The notes: generated from the sequence alone by a model not told the origin. A stretch of 64,000 nucleotides of DNA from Gammaproteobacteria bacterium (GCA_021156085.1 JAJNBC010000002.1:62001-126000); one strand, 5' to 3'; shown: positions 1 through 9,336, counted from the first letter of the stretch. Numbers and translations are program-made.

Positions 1-29
1 CGTTTGCTAAACTCAGTCATTTTTATCAT
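1..29 (-). CDS. pepP: Start of probable Xaa-Pro aminopeptidase (partial)
   Basis: Only the first nine codons lie in the window, reading MIKMTEFSK leftwards from an ATG at 29. A GAGGAG Shine-Dalgarno sits seven bases upstream. It follows ygfB by about 20 bases on the same strand. In gammaproteobacteria ygfB is classically followed by pepP, ubiH and ubiI, and an N-terminus of the type M(T/S)E(I/F)S fits PepP. The identification rests on gene order and a few residues, so it is tentative. Confidence 0.4.
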
Positions 30-50
30 GCCCTCGCTCCTCTTTAATTT

Positions 51-626
51 TTAGTGTAGTAAGACAGGGTTGGGAGTTTCTTGGGATGTATGGTTAATTT
101 GTAATGTATTAAAAAACATCAATACAGTGAGACGTACATATTCTACTAATTCAAAATATGCTTTTTCATCTTCTTCGTTTGCGGGAATATGGCCAAAATC
201 AATTTGAGCTATTTCAGTTAAATCGCCGAGCGCTTCCCTGATGTCTTGTTCCGGATAATTTTGCAAAGAGGTGGGAGATTGGGCGAGCCCGGTTAAAAAT
301 CCTTGACACCACAACCCCAGTGCTTCTGTACGAATATTAATATCGGTATCTTCTTCAGGGAGAATTAAACTAAATTCAAATGAGAACTGGCTTAAGGAAG
401 GGTAACTGGTTTGATAAAGTTGTTTTAGGATTTGACGAGCCTCTTTATTTTTTTTATCAAGCACTAAAAGATGTTCAAATTTAGAATCAAATTTTTCGGG
501 GTTTGAGGTAATGCACAGGTAGCCGCATAATAATCCATGCATTTCGGCTGGCTGTAGCGTGGGCTGAATTTTATTTAAGAAATGGCTGAGTTCTGCATGG
601 CTAGGCAAAGGTAATTGTGGATTCAT
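51..626 (-). CDS. ygfB: YgfB/YecA family protein (UPF0149)
   Basis: A protein of about 191 residues matching the UPF0149 family. It has an all-helical fold with the family features LLCGYLC near residue 35 and a CQGFLTGL segment near 110, followed by an acidic stretch with E-E-D-E-K near 153. The frame is open to a TTG at 632, but the first ATG is at 626 and is preferred. Family members are small cytoplasmic proteins; in Pseudomonas YgfB modulates expression of a peptidoglycan-recycling amidase, a role not shown here. It precedes a gene start that looks like pepP, the usual neighbour. Length is normal for the family. Confidence 0.85.
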   Translation of the reverse strand: MNPQLPLPSHAELSHFLNKIQPTLQPAEMHGLLCGYLCITSNPEKFDSKFEHLLVLDKKNKEARQILKQLYQTSYPSLSQFSFEFSLILPEEDTDINIRTEALGLWCQGFLTGLAQSPTSLQNYPEQDIREALGDLTEIAQIDFGHIPANEEDEKAYFELVEYVRLTVLMFFNTLQINHTSQETPNPVLLH

Positions 627-828
627 GGGCAAATTTTCTTTTTCATAAAAATAACATGGTAACAGGAAGTGGGGAGTTTACGATAGAGACTGCGGTTTTG
701 AGATGCATGTGACAAAGAGAGGATCAAGTCTCGTAATGAGCAGATTTTTTTAATTTATCAATAAAATCAATATATTATTTTGTCACGCTGGTACAATAAT
801 AGATATGCCGGCCTCATTTTAAAAAAAT

Positions 829-858
829 GTGTCAAAAGCATTCTTAGCCGTTTACAAT
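829..858 (+). promoter_or_regulatory. Possible sigma-70 promoter of argS
   Basis: GTGTCA and TACAAT are separated by 18 bases, about 50 bases upstream of the argS ATG. Each hexamer keeps four or five consensus positions. No other credible pair lies closer to the gene. The rest of the 633-907 gap shows no RNA gene or ORF that I can support. Confidence 0.3.
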
Positions 859-907
859 AAGCGCCTTAACGAAAAACAAGAATGAGTCAGAGGAAATATA
901 GAGCGTT

Positions 908-2668
908 ATGTCAAAACAACAGCTAGAACAGCTTGTACAAACTGCGCTGACGTATTTATCTCAAACAGGTCAATTGTCTTGTGATGTGCCCCGCATTCAA
1001 ATTGAAGCGACTAAAGACAAACAGCATGGTGATTTTGCTTGTAATATTGCATTGATCTTGGCAAAGCCCTTGCAATGCCCACCGCGTGATATTGCTACTA
1101 GGTTGGTGAGAGCGTTGCCAGTGTCGCCGTATGTCGACAAAGTAGAGATTGCAGGGCCAGGGTTTATCAATTTTTATTTATCCTCTAAAGCATTGTATGG
1201 CGTTATCTCGGATATCTGTGTGGCTGGTGAAAAATATGGGTCTTCTACACGGGGTCAAGGTAAACGAATTTTGATTGAATATGTATCAGCTAATCCAACC
1301 GGCCCATTGCATGTAGGGCATGGCCGTCATGCGGCTTACGGTGCTGTTGTTGCTGATTTGCTTGAGACCGTGGGCTATAGCGTGCATCGTGAATACTATG
1401 TCAACGATGCAGGACGTCAGATGGACATTTTAGCAGCGAGCACCTGGCTACGTTATTTAGTGTTATGCGGCGAAACTGTAGTGTTTCCGGCGAATGCTTA
1501 TAAAGGCGAATATGTCATTGATATAGCGCGCCGTTTAAAAGAAGAAAATAATCAGAAATTTTATGTCATTTCAGATAAAGTTTTTCGAGATTTACCCCTG
1601 GATGAAGCAGCAGGCGGCGATAAAGAGATCTATATAGATGCTATTATTGCTCGCGCTAAGGAATTATTAGGCGAAATCCATTATCGAGCCATATTTGATA
1701 AAGCGTTAACCTCTATTTTGAAAGATATTCATGATGATCTTGCGGAGTTTGGCGTGCATTATCAAACATGGTTTTCCGAGCGACAATTCGTAAAGACCAA
1801 TGTGGTAGATGAAAATAGGAAAGCTTTAGAAGCTAAAGGCCTGGTATATGAACGGGAGGGGGCACTTTGGTTTCGCTCCACTGATTTTGGTGATGAAAAA
1901 GATCGAGTGTTATTGCGTAGCAATGGCCAGTATACCTATTTTGCAAATGATCTTGCTTATCATATTCACAAATTTGAGCGTGGTTTTGATTACGCCATTG
2001 ATATCTTTGGTGCCGATCATCATGGGTATGTTCCGCGTATGAAAGCAGGTATGCAAGCGCGTGGTATTCCCTCTGAGCAATTAACTTATTTGCTTGTCCA
2101 ATTTGTTACGCTCTATCGTCATGGCCAGCAAGTCCAAATGTCTACTCGTAGTGGTTCATTTGTTACGTTGCGGGAATTGCGAGAAGAAGTGGGTAATGAT
2201 GCAGCTCGGTTTTTTTATGTGATGCGTAAATGCGAACAACATGTAGATTTTGATTTGGACCTAGCCAAAGCACAATCTAATGAAAACCCTGTCTATTATA
2301 TCCAATATGCTCATGCGCGTATTTGCAGCGTATTCCATCAGCTTAGTGAAAAAGCGATGAACTACGAACAAACAGAAGGTTTACAACAGCTTGCCCGCTT
2401 GGTAGAGCCGCAGGAATTAAAATTATTAGGCACACTAGGGCAGTATGTTGATAGCATCCATAGCGCTGCAATGCAATATGAACCCCATATTTTGACAAAT
2501 TATTTACGTGAATTAGCGACTGATTTTCATGGATATTATAATTCCCACCCCTTTTTAGTAGAGGATAGCGCATTGCGTCATGCTCGTTTAACACTCATAC
2601 TCGCTACTCGCCAGGTGTTGGTAAATGGATTAAAGTTATTAGGTGTTTCCGCACCGGAAAGGATGTAG
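908..2668 (+). CDS. argS: Arginyl-tRNA synthetase
   Basis: A class I aminoacyl-tRNA synthetase that charges tRNA-Arg in the cytoplasm. The 586-residue length is typical. The N-terminal additional domain (about 1-115) is followed by the Rossmann core with the signature GPLHVGHGRHAAYG; the HIGH-type tetrad is HVGH at 135-138. The KMSKS loop is degenerate (QMSTRSG, about residue 410), as is common in ArgRS. The C-terminal DALR anticodon-binding domain (about 460-586) ends in the usual APERM tail. The ATG at 908 follows a GAGGAAATATAGAGC leader. It is followed by one intervening base and then the SPOR-protein gene, so the two are probably co-transcribed. Confidence 0.97.
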   Translation: MSKQQLEQLVQTALTYLSQTGQLSCDVPRIQIEATKDKQHGDFACNIALILAKPLQCPPRDIATRLVRALPVSPYVDKVEIAGPGFINFYLSSKALYGVISDICVAGEKYGSSTRGQGKRILIEYVSANPTGPLHVGHGRHAAYGAVVADLLETVGYSVHREYYVNDAGRQMDILAASTWLRYLVLCGETVVFPANAYKGEYVIDIARRLKEENNQKFYVISDKVFRDLPLDEAAGGDKEIYIDAIIARAKELLGEIHYRAIFDKALTSILKDIHDDLAEFGVHYQTWFSERQFVKTNVVDENRKALEAKGLVYEREGALWFRSTDFGDEKDRVLLRSNGQYTYFANDLAYHIHKFERGFDYAIDIFGADHHGYVPRMKAGMQARGIPSEQLTYLLVQFVTLYRHGQQVQMSTRSGSFVTLRELREEVGNDAARFFYVMRKCEQHVDFDLDLAKAQSNENPVYYIQYAHARICSVFHQLSEKAMNYEQTEGLQQLARLVEPQELKLLGTLGQYVDSIHSAAMQYEPHILTNYLRELATDFHGYYNSHPFLVEDSALRHARLTLILATRQVLVNGLKLLGVSAPERM

Positions 2669-2669
2669 T

Positions 2670-3335
2670 ATGGCTAGAGATTATGCGAGATATAAAGTCC
2701 GTGCTAAGCCAAGCCGCATAGAAAAAGGCTGGCCTACCCGCTTGTTAATCTCTGTGCTAGCAGTTGGCGTGGCAGGCATATTAATTTTTGGGATGTATGC
2801 CTATAAGACCCACAGAGGGATCTCTTCTAAGCACACATGGGCTGCTCGACTTGCTCAGATGAAAGTATTCCTAGGGCACAAAAAAACAAGTGCTTTATTA
2901 TCTACGAAAATATTACCTATATCGGAGACTCACCCCGACTCGGACGTCCGCTTTAATTTTTATAACGAGCTACCTAATATGCAAGTGACATTGTCTGATA
3001 CTGAAGAAGGTACAGATAAAAAGACAGTAAGCCCTAAGCCAAGCCTGAGCTCCTCATTAGCTCTAAAAGAATTCAAACAAGATAAGAAAAATGCGGGGCA
3101 TACAAGTCAATATATTTTACAATTGGGTGTCTTCAATAATGAAACGGCTGCAGGCCAGGCGCGAGTATCTTTATTGCTTGCAGGATGTGAGGCAGATATA
3201 GTGAAAAGTATAGCTGGAAATCGAGTTATTTATCGCGTACAGAAGGGGCCTTATGCCACGGTAGCTCAAGTAAAAGAAATACAGAAGCAAATACGAAATA
3301 AAGGAATCATGAGCTTTGTGGTTGAAACATCATAA
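2670..3335 (+). CDS. ftsN: SPOR-domain cell-division protein, FtsN-like
   Basis: A 221-residue bitopic inner-membrane protein. A short basic cytoplasmic tail (RDYARYKVRAKPSR) precedes a single transmembrane helix at about 27-47. A periplasmic linker leads to a C-terminal SPOR domain from about 147 to 221 (YILQLGVF ... YRVQKGPY). SPOR domains bind denuded septal glycan strands, and FtsN activates septal peptidoglycan synthesis. The position between argS and hslVU is the conserved FtsN locus. The frame is open upstream from a GTG at 2643 inside argS, but the ATG at 2670 has a GGAAAGGA ribosome site and is preferred. Assignment as FtsN rather than a generic SPOR protein rests on context. Confidence 0.8.
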   Translation: MARDYARYKVRAKPSRIEKGWPTRLLISVLAVGVAGILIFGMYAYKTHRGISSKHTWAARLAQMKVFLGHKKTSALLSTKILPISETHPDSDVRFNFYNELPNMQVTLSDTEEGTDKKTVSPKPSLSSSLALKEFKQDKKNAGHTSQYILQLGVFNNETAAGQARVSLLLAGCEADIVKSIAGNRVIYRVQKGPYATVAQVKEIQKQIRNKGIMSFVVETS

Positions 3336-3337
3336 AA

Positions 3338-3363
3338 CTTGAAAATATATTAAATGCCCATAT
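3338..3363 (+). promoter_or_regulatory. Sigma-32-type heat-shock promoter of hslVU
   Basis: CTTGAA(A) at 3338-3344 and GCCCATAT at 3356-3363 are 12 bases apart, close to the sigma-32 pattern CTTGAAA and CCCCATnT. It ends about 20 bases before the TTG chosen as the hslV start and overlaps the ATG at 3354. A transcript from it would therefore exclude that ATG. hslVU is a sigma-32 target in E. coli, and rpoH itself is in this window. Confidence 0.6.
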
Positions 3364-3383
3364 ACATTGAAGGGGAGGTCAGT

Positions 3384-3929
3384 TTGGAACAATATCGTGG
3401 AACCACCATTTTATCTGTAAGACGTAATAATATTGTAGTGATTGGGGGGGATGGCCAAGTATCCTTGGGTCATACTATTATGAAATCCAACGCTCGGAAA
3501 GTGCGGCGTTTATACAATGATAAAGTTATTGCAGGCTTTGCTGGTGGCACAGCAGATGCTTTTACTTTATTTGAACGTTTTGAAGCGAAATTAGAAACGC
3601 ATCAAGGTAATTTGGTCCGGGCTGCTGTTGAAATGGCCAAGGATTGGCGGACTGATCGGGTATTGCGACGTTTAGAAGCTTTATTGGCAGTGGCAGATGC
3701 TAAAGCATCCTTAATTATTACAGGCAATGGTGATGTAATTGAACCCGAGCAAGGCGTGATGGCTATTGGTTCAGGGGGCCCTTTTGCTAAGTCGGCCGCA
3801 TTAGCCTTGTTGGAAAATACTAAATTAGATGCACGTGCCATTGTGGAAAAATCTTTGTCTATTGCCGCATCGCAATGTGTTTATACCAATCATACTTTTA
3901 CAATTGAAACCTTAACCAGTAAAGAATAA
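3384..3929 (+). CDS. hslV: HslV, peptidase subunit of the HslUV protease
   Basis: An N-terminal-threonine peptidase related to proteasome beta subunits. It forms the proteolytic core of the ATP-dependent HslUV (ClpQY) heat-shock protease. The catalytic Thr opens the TTILSVRR motif. The segments [11 protein letters not shown] and [12 protein letters not shown] and the active-site loop [13 protein letters not shown] are all present. I choose the TTG at 3384: a strong GGGGAGG ribosome site lies just upstream, and the product begins MEQYRGTT, leaving a six-residue leader to be removed from the catalytic Thr. The ATG at 3354 would add ten residues, has no ribosome site and lies inside the promoter. 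hslU follows two bases later. Confidence 0.95.
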   Translation: MEQYRGTTILSVRRNNIVVIGGDGQVSLGHTIMKSNARKVRRLYNDKVIAGFAGGTADAFTLFERFEAKLETHQGNLVRAAVEMAKDWRTDRVLRRLEALLAVADAKASLIITGNGDVIEPEQGVMAIGSGGPFAKSAALALLENTKLDARAIVEKSLSIAASQCVYTNHTFTIETLTSKE

Positions 3930-3943
3930 GAGTGAAGTTTCCC

Positions 3944-5281
3944 ATGTTATCTATGACTCCTAAAGAAATAGTAAATGAACTCGACAAACATATTATTGGT
4001 CAAGCGGCCGCAAAGCGTGCTGTTGCCATTGCCCTGCGTAATCGCTGGCGGCGTACACAGTTGCCTAAGCAATTGGCAGATGAAATTATGCCTAAAAATA
4101 TTTTAATGATTGGCCCCACAGGGGTAGGTAAAACAGAAATCGCAAGGCGTGTAGCAAAATTAGTGGATGCTCCTTTTGTTAAGGTTGAAGCAACTAAATT
4201 TACTGAAGTGGGTTATGTAGGGCGAGATGTTGATTCTATTATCCGCGATTTAATAGACATGGAGATTAAAAGGAAGCGAGAAGAAGAGATGAATAAGGTG
4301 CGCCAGCAAGCCGAAGAGGCAGCGCATGAACGTATTCTGGATGTACTTATACCCTCAGCACGTGGGAATTTTTCTAGTGAGTCTAAGGCATTGCCTAGAG
4401 AAGATTCAGCCGCTCGGCAACTTTTTCGTAAAAAATTACATGATGGTAGCCTGGATGGAAAAGAAATTGAAATTGAAGTGTCCGCCTCATCGGGTGGTTT
4501 TGAAATATTGGCACCTCCTGGCATGGAAGACATGACAAATCAACTGCAAAGCATGTTCCAGAACTTATCTAGCGAACGTAGAAAAATGCGTAAAATTAAA
4601 ATTGCAGATGCTAGAAAAATTCTACGCGATGAAGAAGCAGCTAAATTAATTGATGATGAAGATTTAAAAGCGCGTGCATTGGAAAACGTTGAAAAAAATG
4701 GCATTGTGTTTTTAGACGAAGTGGATAAAATTGCACGACGTTCCGAACAGATGGGCGCTGATATTTCTAGAGAAGGGGTGCAGCGCGATTTATTGCCTCT
4801 CATAGAAGGTTCAACCGTCTCCACAAAATATGGCATGGTACGTACAGATCATATCCTCTTTATTGCTTCGGGTGCTTTTCATTACTCCAAACCTTCAGAC
4901 CTCATTCCAGAGCTGCAAGGCCGGTTGCCGATTCGTGTGGAATTAAAAGCATTGAGTACGGATGATTTTGTTCGTATTTTAACGGAACCTACTGCTTCTC
5001 TCACAGAGCAGTATGTGGCACTCTTAGGCACGGAAAAGATAAAAATTAAATTTTTAGCTGAAGGTGTGCGGCGTATTGCAGAAGTAGCTTGGGAAGTGAA
5101 TGAGCGCACTGAAAATATAGGTGCACGTCGTTTACATACTGTATTGGAGCGTTTACTGGAAGAGATTTCTTTTGAAGGACCTGGCTTCACTAATAAAACA
5201 ATTTCTATTAATACTCAATACGTTAATAAACATTTGCAAGCACTAGTTAAGAATGAAGATTTGAGTCGCTATATTTTATGA
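3944..5281 (+). CDS. hslU: HslU, ATPase subunit of the HslUV protease
   Basis: An AAA+ unfoldase that feeds substrates to HslV. It is about 445 residues long, as usual. It shows the pore/N-domain sequence [17 protein letters not shown], Walker A GPTGVGKT at about 57-64, the pore loop GYVGRDVDS, the variable I-domain (about 110-240), Walker [11 protein letters not shown] at about 253, and sensor region GRLPIRVEL. The C-terminal tail LSRYIL is the part that docks into HslV and is intact. A GTG at 3932 could add four residues; the ATG at 3944 gives an N-terminus ([10 protein letters not shown]) aligned with known HslU and is preferred. The last codons overlap the next gene by four bases. Confidence 0.97.
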   Translation: MLSMTPKEIVNELDKHIIGQAAAKRAVAIALRNRWRRTQLPKQLADEIMPKNILMIGPTGVGKTEIARRVAKLVDAPFVKVEATKFTEVGYVGRDVDSIIRDLIDMEIKRKREEEMNKVRQQAEEAAHERILDVLIPSARGNFSSESKALPREDSAARQLFRKKLHDGSLDGKEIEIEVSASSGGFEILAPPGMEDMTNQLQSMFQNLSSERRKMRKIKIADARKILRDEEAAKLIDDEDLKARALENVEKNGIVFLDEVDKIARRSEQMGADISREGVQRDLLPLIEGSTVSTKYGMVRTDHILFIASGAFHYSKPSDLIPELQGRLPIRVELKALSTDDFVRILTEPTASLTEQYVALLGTEKIKIKFLAEGVRRIAEVAWEVNERTENIGARRLHTVLERLLEEISFEGPGFTNKTISINTQYVNKHLQALVKNEDLSRYIL

Positions 5282-5616
5282 CTGAAAATATCATTCATCC
5301 TATTCCTACGACGATTACTTTGCATAAATTATCGCAAACGCTCGAAGTTGAATTTGACTCTGGAGATCGTTTTATTTTACCGTGTGCTTATTTGCGTGCT
5401 TTTTCTACATCCGCAGAAATGCGCCATGGTCTCTCGCCCACAAAAGAAGACCTCATAAAAAAACAAGTCAATATACTTGCTATTGAACCAGTAGGAAATT
5501 ATGCAATTAAACCTGTTTTTAGCGACGGACATCGCACGGGTATTTATAGCTGGCTTACTTTGTACGAATTAGGAAAAAATTTAGAGAAAAATTGGGGAAA
5601 GGTGGAGGAAAAATAA
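5278..5616 (+). CDS. DUF971 protein (gamma-butyrobetaine hydroxylase-like N-terminal domain)
   Basis: A 112-residue single-domain protein of the DUF971/GBBH-like N-terminal family. Features include [19 protein letters not shown] near residue 22, [16 protein letters not shown] near 70, and the closing [12 protein letters not shown]. Family members bind metal in some proteins and may act in Fe-S or metal handling; no role is proven for free-standing ones. It overlaps the hslU stop in an ATGA arrangement, so it is translationally coupled. A DUF971 gene directly after hslVU is a recurrent arrangement in gammaproteobacteria. Confidence 0.85.
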   Translation: MTENIIHPIPTTITLHKLSQTLEVEFDSGDRFILPCAYLRAFSTSAEMRHGLSPTKEDLIKKQVNILAIEPVGNYAIKPVFSDGHRTGIYSWLTLYELGKNLEKNWGKVEEK

Positions 5617-5617
5617 G

Positions 5618-6274
5618 ATGGATCAAGAGGCTCTTAAAAAATCGGCTGCACTCGCTGCACTTGAGTATGTGGAGCAGGGTGCTGTACTTGGTATTGGCAG
5701 TGGCTCCACAGTGCATTATTTTATTGATGCTTTAAAAAATGTAAAAGGAAAAGTTGAAGCTGCAGTGGCTAGTTCTGTTGTTTCAGCCGAACGATTAAAA
5801 GCGTTATCTATCCCGGTAATTGATTTGAACACCGTGAGCGAATTATCTTTGTATATTGATGGGGCCGATGAAATTAATTCATATAAGCAAATGATTAAAG
5901 GCGGCGGGGGTGCTCTCACCCGGGAAAAAATTGTAGCGGCTGTTGCTAAAAAATTTATTTGTATTGCGGATCAAACGAAGCAAGTGGATGTGTTGGGCTC
6001 ATTTCCTGTGGCGATTGAAGTTATCCCTATGGCGCGCAGTTTTGTTGCGCGAAAATTAGTTAAATTAGGAGGCGATCCCGTTTATAGGCAAGGGTTTGTG
6101 ACGGACAATGGGAATGTAATTTTAGACGTTTATAATTTAAAAATTCTTAACCCTATAGCACTAGAACAAGAATTAAATAATATTGTGGGTGTTGTTGCGA
6201 ATGGCATTTTTGCGGGGCGTCCTGCAGATACCTTGTTGCTTGCTACCACCTTGCAAGGCGTTTTATGCTTATAA
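5618..6274 (+). CDS. rpiA: Ribose-5-phosphate isomerase A
   Basis: Interconverts ribose 5-phosphate and ribulose 5-phosphate in the non-oxidative pentose phosphate pathway. The 218-residue length is normal. Diagnostic motifs are [13 protein letters not shown] near 24-36, DGADE at 81-85 (catalytic Asp), and [12 protein letters not shown] at 94-105. A GGAGG ribosome site lies nine bases upstream, at the very end of the DUF971 gene. It looks like the last gene of the argS-ftsN-hslVU run; the following DNA is an accessory patch. Ribulose-phosphate 3-epimerase, which shares its substrate, is encoded at 10293-10958. Confidence 0.97.
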   Translation: MDQEALKKSAALAALEYVEQGAVLGIGSGSTVHYFIDALKNVKGKVEAAVASSVVSAERLKALSIPVIDLNTVSELSLYIDGADEINSYKQMIKGGGGALTREKIVAAVAKKFICIADQTKQVDVLGSFPVAIEVIPMARSFVARKLVKLGGDPVYRQGFVTDNGNVILDVYNLKILNPIALEQELNNIVGVVANGIFAGRPADTLLLATTLQGVLCL

Positions 6275-6360
6275 GCTTTTAAGAGGCTCATTCTTTACTT
6301 AATAATAAAATAGATATAAATAACTTTATAAAACAGCATCTTATGTAAAAATTATGTAAT

Positions 6361-7152
6361 ATGGAAGTTGAAATTCCATATTACATAGACTATATTCCTC
6401 AATTATTACCGCTTAGCATTCACGAGCTCGCATCATTCACAACCAAATCATTGGATGATTATATTTATAATGGTATGTATCCTCTGATTTATCAGGATCA
6501 CATCAATCCTACAAAATATTATCGCGATTATACCCAAACTTATATTGAACGTGAGGTACGTCAACTTATTAATATTAAGGATCTCAGTTTATTTCAAAAA
6601 TTTCTCAAAATATGCGCGGGTAGAGTCGGACAATTATTAAATGCTAATAATTTAAATAATGAAATAGGCATTTCTAATCACACTGTAGAAAATTGGTTAT
6701 CTATTTTAGAAGCTTCTTTTGTTATTTTCCGCCTCCACCCTTATTTTGAAAATCTAGGAAAATGCATCATAAAATCAAGCAAACTCTATTTTGTAGATGT
6801 AGGGTTGGCTACTTATTTATTAGATATTTATTCAGAAACACAATTGGCCAGAGACCCTTTAAGAGGAGGATTAGTCGAAAATTTAATAATTACAGAGGCA
6901 ATAAAAAATATATTCAATAACGGATTTGAACCCAGTTGTTATTTTTATCGAGATAGCAATAATCATGAAATTGATCTATTATTCAAAATTGGAAACCATT
7001 TAATTCCTATGGAAATCAAGGTATCCAAAACATTTAATACGCAGTTTCTGAATGGATTACAGTATTTTAAAAAAATAGCGGGAGAACGCTGCACTCATCT
7101 AAGTCCGGGTAGTTTTTCAAAAATCGATCAAATACACTGTTTTTTGTTATAA
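6361..7152 (+). pseudogene. Remnant of AAA_14/DUF4143-family ATPase
   Basis: A 263-codon open frame containing the C-terminal DUF4143 part of the common AAA_14-DUF4143 ATPases. Visible pieces are YIEREVRQLINIKDL near 61, the winged-helix-like segment SNHTVENWLSILEASFV near 100, the KLYFVDVGLATYLL segment near 140, and the nuclease-like patch EIDLLFKIG ... MEIKVSKTF near 205-225. The N-terminal P-loop ATPase (about 120 residues including Walker A) is absent. The C-terminus departs from the expected sequence after THLSPG. The first ATG has no ribosome site. I read it as a gene that has lost both ends. A free-standing DUF4143 protein is less likely. Confidence 0.7.
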
Positions 7153-7836
7153 TGCGCCTGCTATCTTATTTAATAAACTTCTTTGGGGAAGAAAACCTAC
7201 CGTTTGATATTAATGCAATAAGCCACAGCAAGAAGACTGCGCTTTACATTGTAAATGACGTTTATTCTAATCACCAGCACGATGCCTTTTTACAACGCGC
7301 AGCAGTAGAGATGTAAAGAAGCATGAGGCAAAGTTTTACTTAGACTGCTCGCCTGAAGAGCAAGCTCGAGTAGAGGAGCTGTGCTACCAAAGACAGTAAG
7401 GCTCTAAAGCGCCAAAATGTACTTCCCTTCATAGATCGAAGAATACCCCGGGTAAAATTTCAAGACAATGAGCCATTAGCGGATGACAGGATAGAAGGTG
7501 TTTATTATATTTATAAAAAGAAACATTATGGGATAGGACTTCCTCATTATGGAATACTATTACCTGAGAAATTTTTCTTTGTTGCTCCACTTCCTTTTGC
7601 AGTATCTGAAGATACAGCCAGCAGAGGCTTTTTTAAAAGAATTTTACGAAGAAGAAGTTAAGGAAGAGAAAGATAACGCTGATTTATATCGCAAGAAAAT
7701 AAGAGATTATTTATATCTGCAAGCCGATTACGATATGCTGGTCAATCTTGAAGAAATAGAGGAGGAATCTCTTAAATCATTCGTACACTCTTCTGTTTTA
7801 CAAGTGCACACTAAAGAAATTTGTATTTCATTATAA
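7152..7836 (+). pseudogene. Multiply frameshifted gene, possible repeat protein
   Basis: Four consecutive pieces of protein-like sequence lie in shifting frames. 7152-7316 encodes MRLLSYLINFFGEENLPFDI and onward. About 7300-7399 encodes RDVKKHEAKFYLDCSPEEQA. About 7384-7651 includes LPFIDRRIPRVKFQDNEPLA. About 7615-7836 ends a highly charged helical tail (AEAFLKEFYEEEVKEEKDNA) at 7836. Each junction needs a one- or two-base shift. The first piece contains FDINAISHSKKTALYIV, resembling the repeats of the protein at 41967-42881. The first ATG overlaps the stop of the upstream remnant. Function is unknown; the gene is broken. Confidence 0.55.
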
Positions 7837-7885
7837 TAAGATATTAAAACTTATAATGCTTGAGGGCTTTATTTCGCTTTAATTT

Positions 7886-8329
7886 TTAGGGGGATGAGAT
7901 AGTAAAACTAAGCATTCCATCTCCCGAAACAGAAACTGCACATCTATAAGGATGGGCAAATTTAGGCTCTATATCTATAATTTCCTCTCCTTGAAAAGTA
8001 GCTACACAAAGGGTGGCAGGGGGGGATGCGGTCGAACTTGCAATGATCGTGAAGGTTGCGTCTGCATCATCTATTAATTTTGTAATGGGAACATTCATAT
8101 TTTTATTCCTATCCAAGGTGATAGGATCGGTGTTTGCAATGAAGGAAAACGGTCTTCCTGTACTTGGGTCATTGCTGGCCCAGGTAATAGTCACACTTTC
8201 TGGAGTACTATTAATTAAATTAACTGATTTATAATTCCATCCAGCTGGTGGAATATCTGCGTTAGCGGAGTTACATACGTTAAAGCTAAATATACTCAAG
8301 CAACTTATTAAAAAAATTTTTTTTAACAT
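7886..8329 (-). CDS. Secreted protein of unknown function
   Basis: About 147 residues starting MLKKIFLISCLSIFSFNVCN, a clear signal peptide with a likely cleavage after SANA near residue 24. The mature part is rich in Ser, Thr and Ile with alternating polar and hydrophobic residues (ESVTITWASND, DATFTIIASS), suggesting a beta-sandwich. It has two cysteines (TLCVATF and YRCAVSV) that could form a disulfide. The open frame extends 22 codons upstream, but the ATG at 8329 starts the signal peptide and has GGGGA upstream. I do not recognise a family. It is a single gene in an accessory patch. Confidence 0.6.
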   Translation of the reverse strand: MLKKIFLISCLSIFSFNVCNSANADIPPAGWNYKSVNLINSTPESVTITWASNDPSTGRPFSFIANTDPITLDRNKNMNVPITKLIDDADATFTIIASSTASPPATLCVATFQGEEIIDIEPKFAHPYRCAVSVSGDGMLSFTISSP

Positions 8330-8520
8330 ACTTTCAATCCCCTTATTAGAGTTTCTACGGACGCTTAGTATGGAACAATTAAAATGGAATAACAATAAAA
8401 AGGCCTAACTCTTAAGCTCCGTTTTTCAGCGGTTTTTTGCAAAATCCTTTACTCCGCATTGAGGGCACAGGCGCTTGCTGTACCTCTGCCCTTATTGGCC
8501 TTGCGTAAAAAGGTATAATT

Positions 8521-9336
8521 TTATAGGGTTCCGTACCTTTTAGAAGCGGTAGGGCTTAGGAGATGTTCTATCTCAGCCCCTGCTGCCTCTCTCTTAGCTT
8601 CCTCTTGTTCTGCTGCTTTTTCGGCTATTCTATTTTCAGCTCTTTGAATTAACTCAGCGGTGGCTGTATTAAAATTGAGTACGGCTTTAAATATTCCGAT
8701 TCGTAGTATTCCGATGTTCACGGGCATGGTGACGACATCAGCCAGTATCTTCTTTTCTTCAAAGTCAGCTTTTATTGCTAAAAGACATTCTGCTGCAGTT
8801 TTGTGAGGATAATTATTGGCATGAATCAATACGCTGGCTAAAAACATCTTTTGTGCTGCAAGGCTTTTCTTAGAGATAATAGGCCACGGTGTATGAAGAT
8901 CACGATCTACATCCTGCAGTAAGTCACGTATTTCTTGAAATTCTTTAGAATTGGAGTGCTTATACTTGCGGCTTAATTTTTGTAGATGATTAAAGCACTC
9001 TTTATTTTCAAGATCAGCAATGACTATGAGGTTTTTCTGCGCTTTATCTGCTAATTCTTCGGAGATCGCTGAAGCAGGCGCAGCTATTATCACCTCGTGT
9101 CCAGTAAATTGTGTCAATTTTCGGGCTTTATTAATTTTAATTGAGCAGCAAGGTTCTTTTCGAGTTTCTAAGCATTCCGCTTTAATCTTCATACTGGATA
9201 AACGTAATTGGGTGGCAGCAGCATTGCGCGTTACAATGCATACTTTATGTTTGAAATCATCTGTGATGGTTTTTAATGTTTCCTGCCATTCTTTTTCATC
9301 GTTTACCAAATCAGAATAAATAATAAAGAGTGCCAT
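8521..9336 (-). CDS. Unknown cytoplasmic protein with charged C-terminal tail
   Basis: A 271-residue protein with no signal peptide or membrane span and no family I recognise. The first 110 residues alternate beta-like and helical segments (ALFIIYSDL, KHKVCIVTR, HEVIIAAPAS, KNLIVIADL) as in a Rossmann-type fold. Residues 150-225 are helical. The end is a coiled-coil-like charged stretch (RIAEKAAEQEEAKREAAG) followed by a short polar tail. A GAGG ribosome site precedes the ATG. If the host is a Legionellales member, the glutamate-rich C-terminus would be compatible with a Dot/Icm substrate, but that is speculation. Confidence 0.6.
   Translation of the reverse strand: MALFIIYSDLVNDEKEWQETLKTITDDFKHKVCIVTRNAAATQLRLSSMKIKAECLETRKEPCCSIKINKARKLTQFTGHEVIIAAPASAISEELADKAQKNLIVIADLENKECFNHLQKLSRKYKHSNSKEFQEIRDLLQDVDRDLHTPWPIISKKSLAAQKMFLASVLIHANNYPHKTAAECLLAIKADFEEKKILADVVTMPVNIGILRIGIFKAVLNFNTATAELIQRAENRIAEKAAEQEEAKREAAGAEIEHLLSPTASKRYGTL

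Noticed and set aside
633-907. 6S RNA gene beside ygfB
   Set aside because: ssrS lies close to ygfB in E. coli, but I found no long closing stem or central bubble in this gap.
3354-3383. ATG at 3354 as the hslV start
   Set aside because: No ribosome site, lies inside a heat-shock promoter, and adds ten residues before a well-supported TTG.
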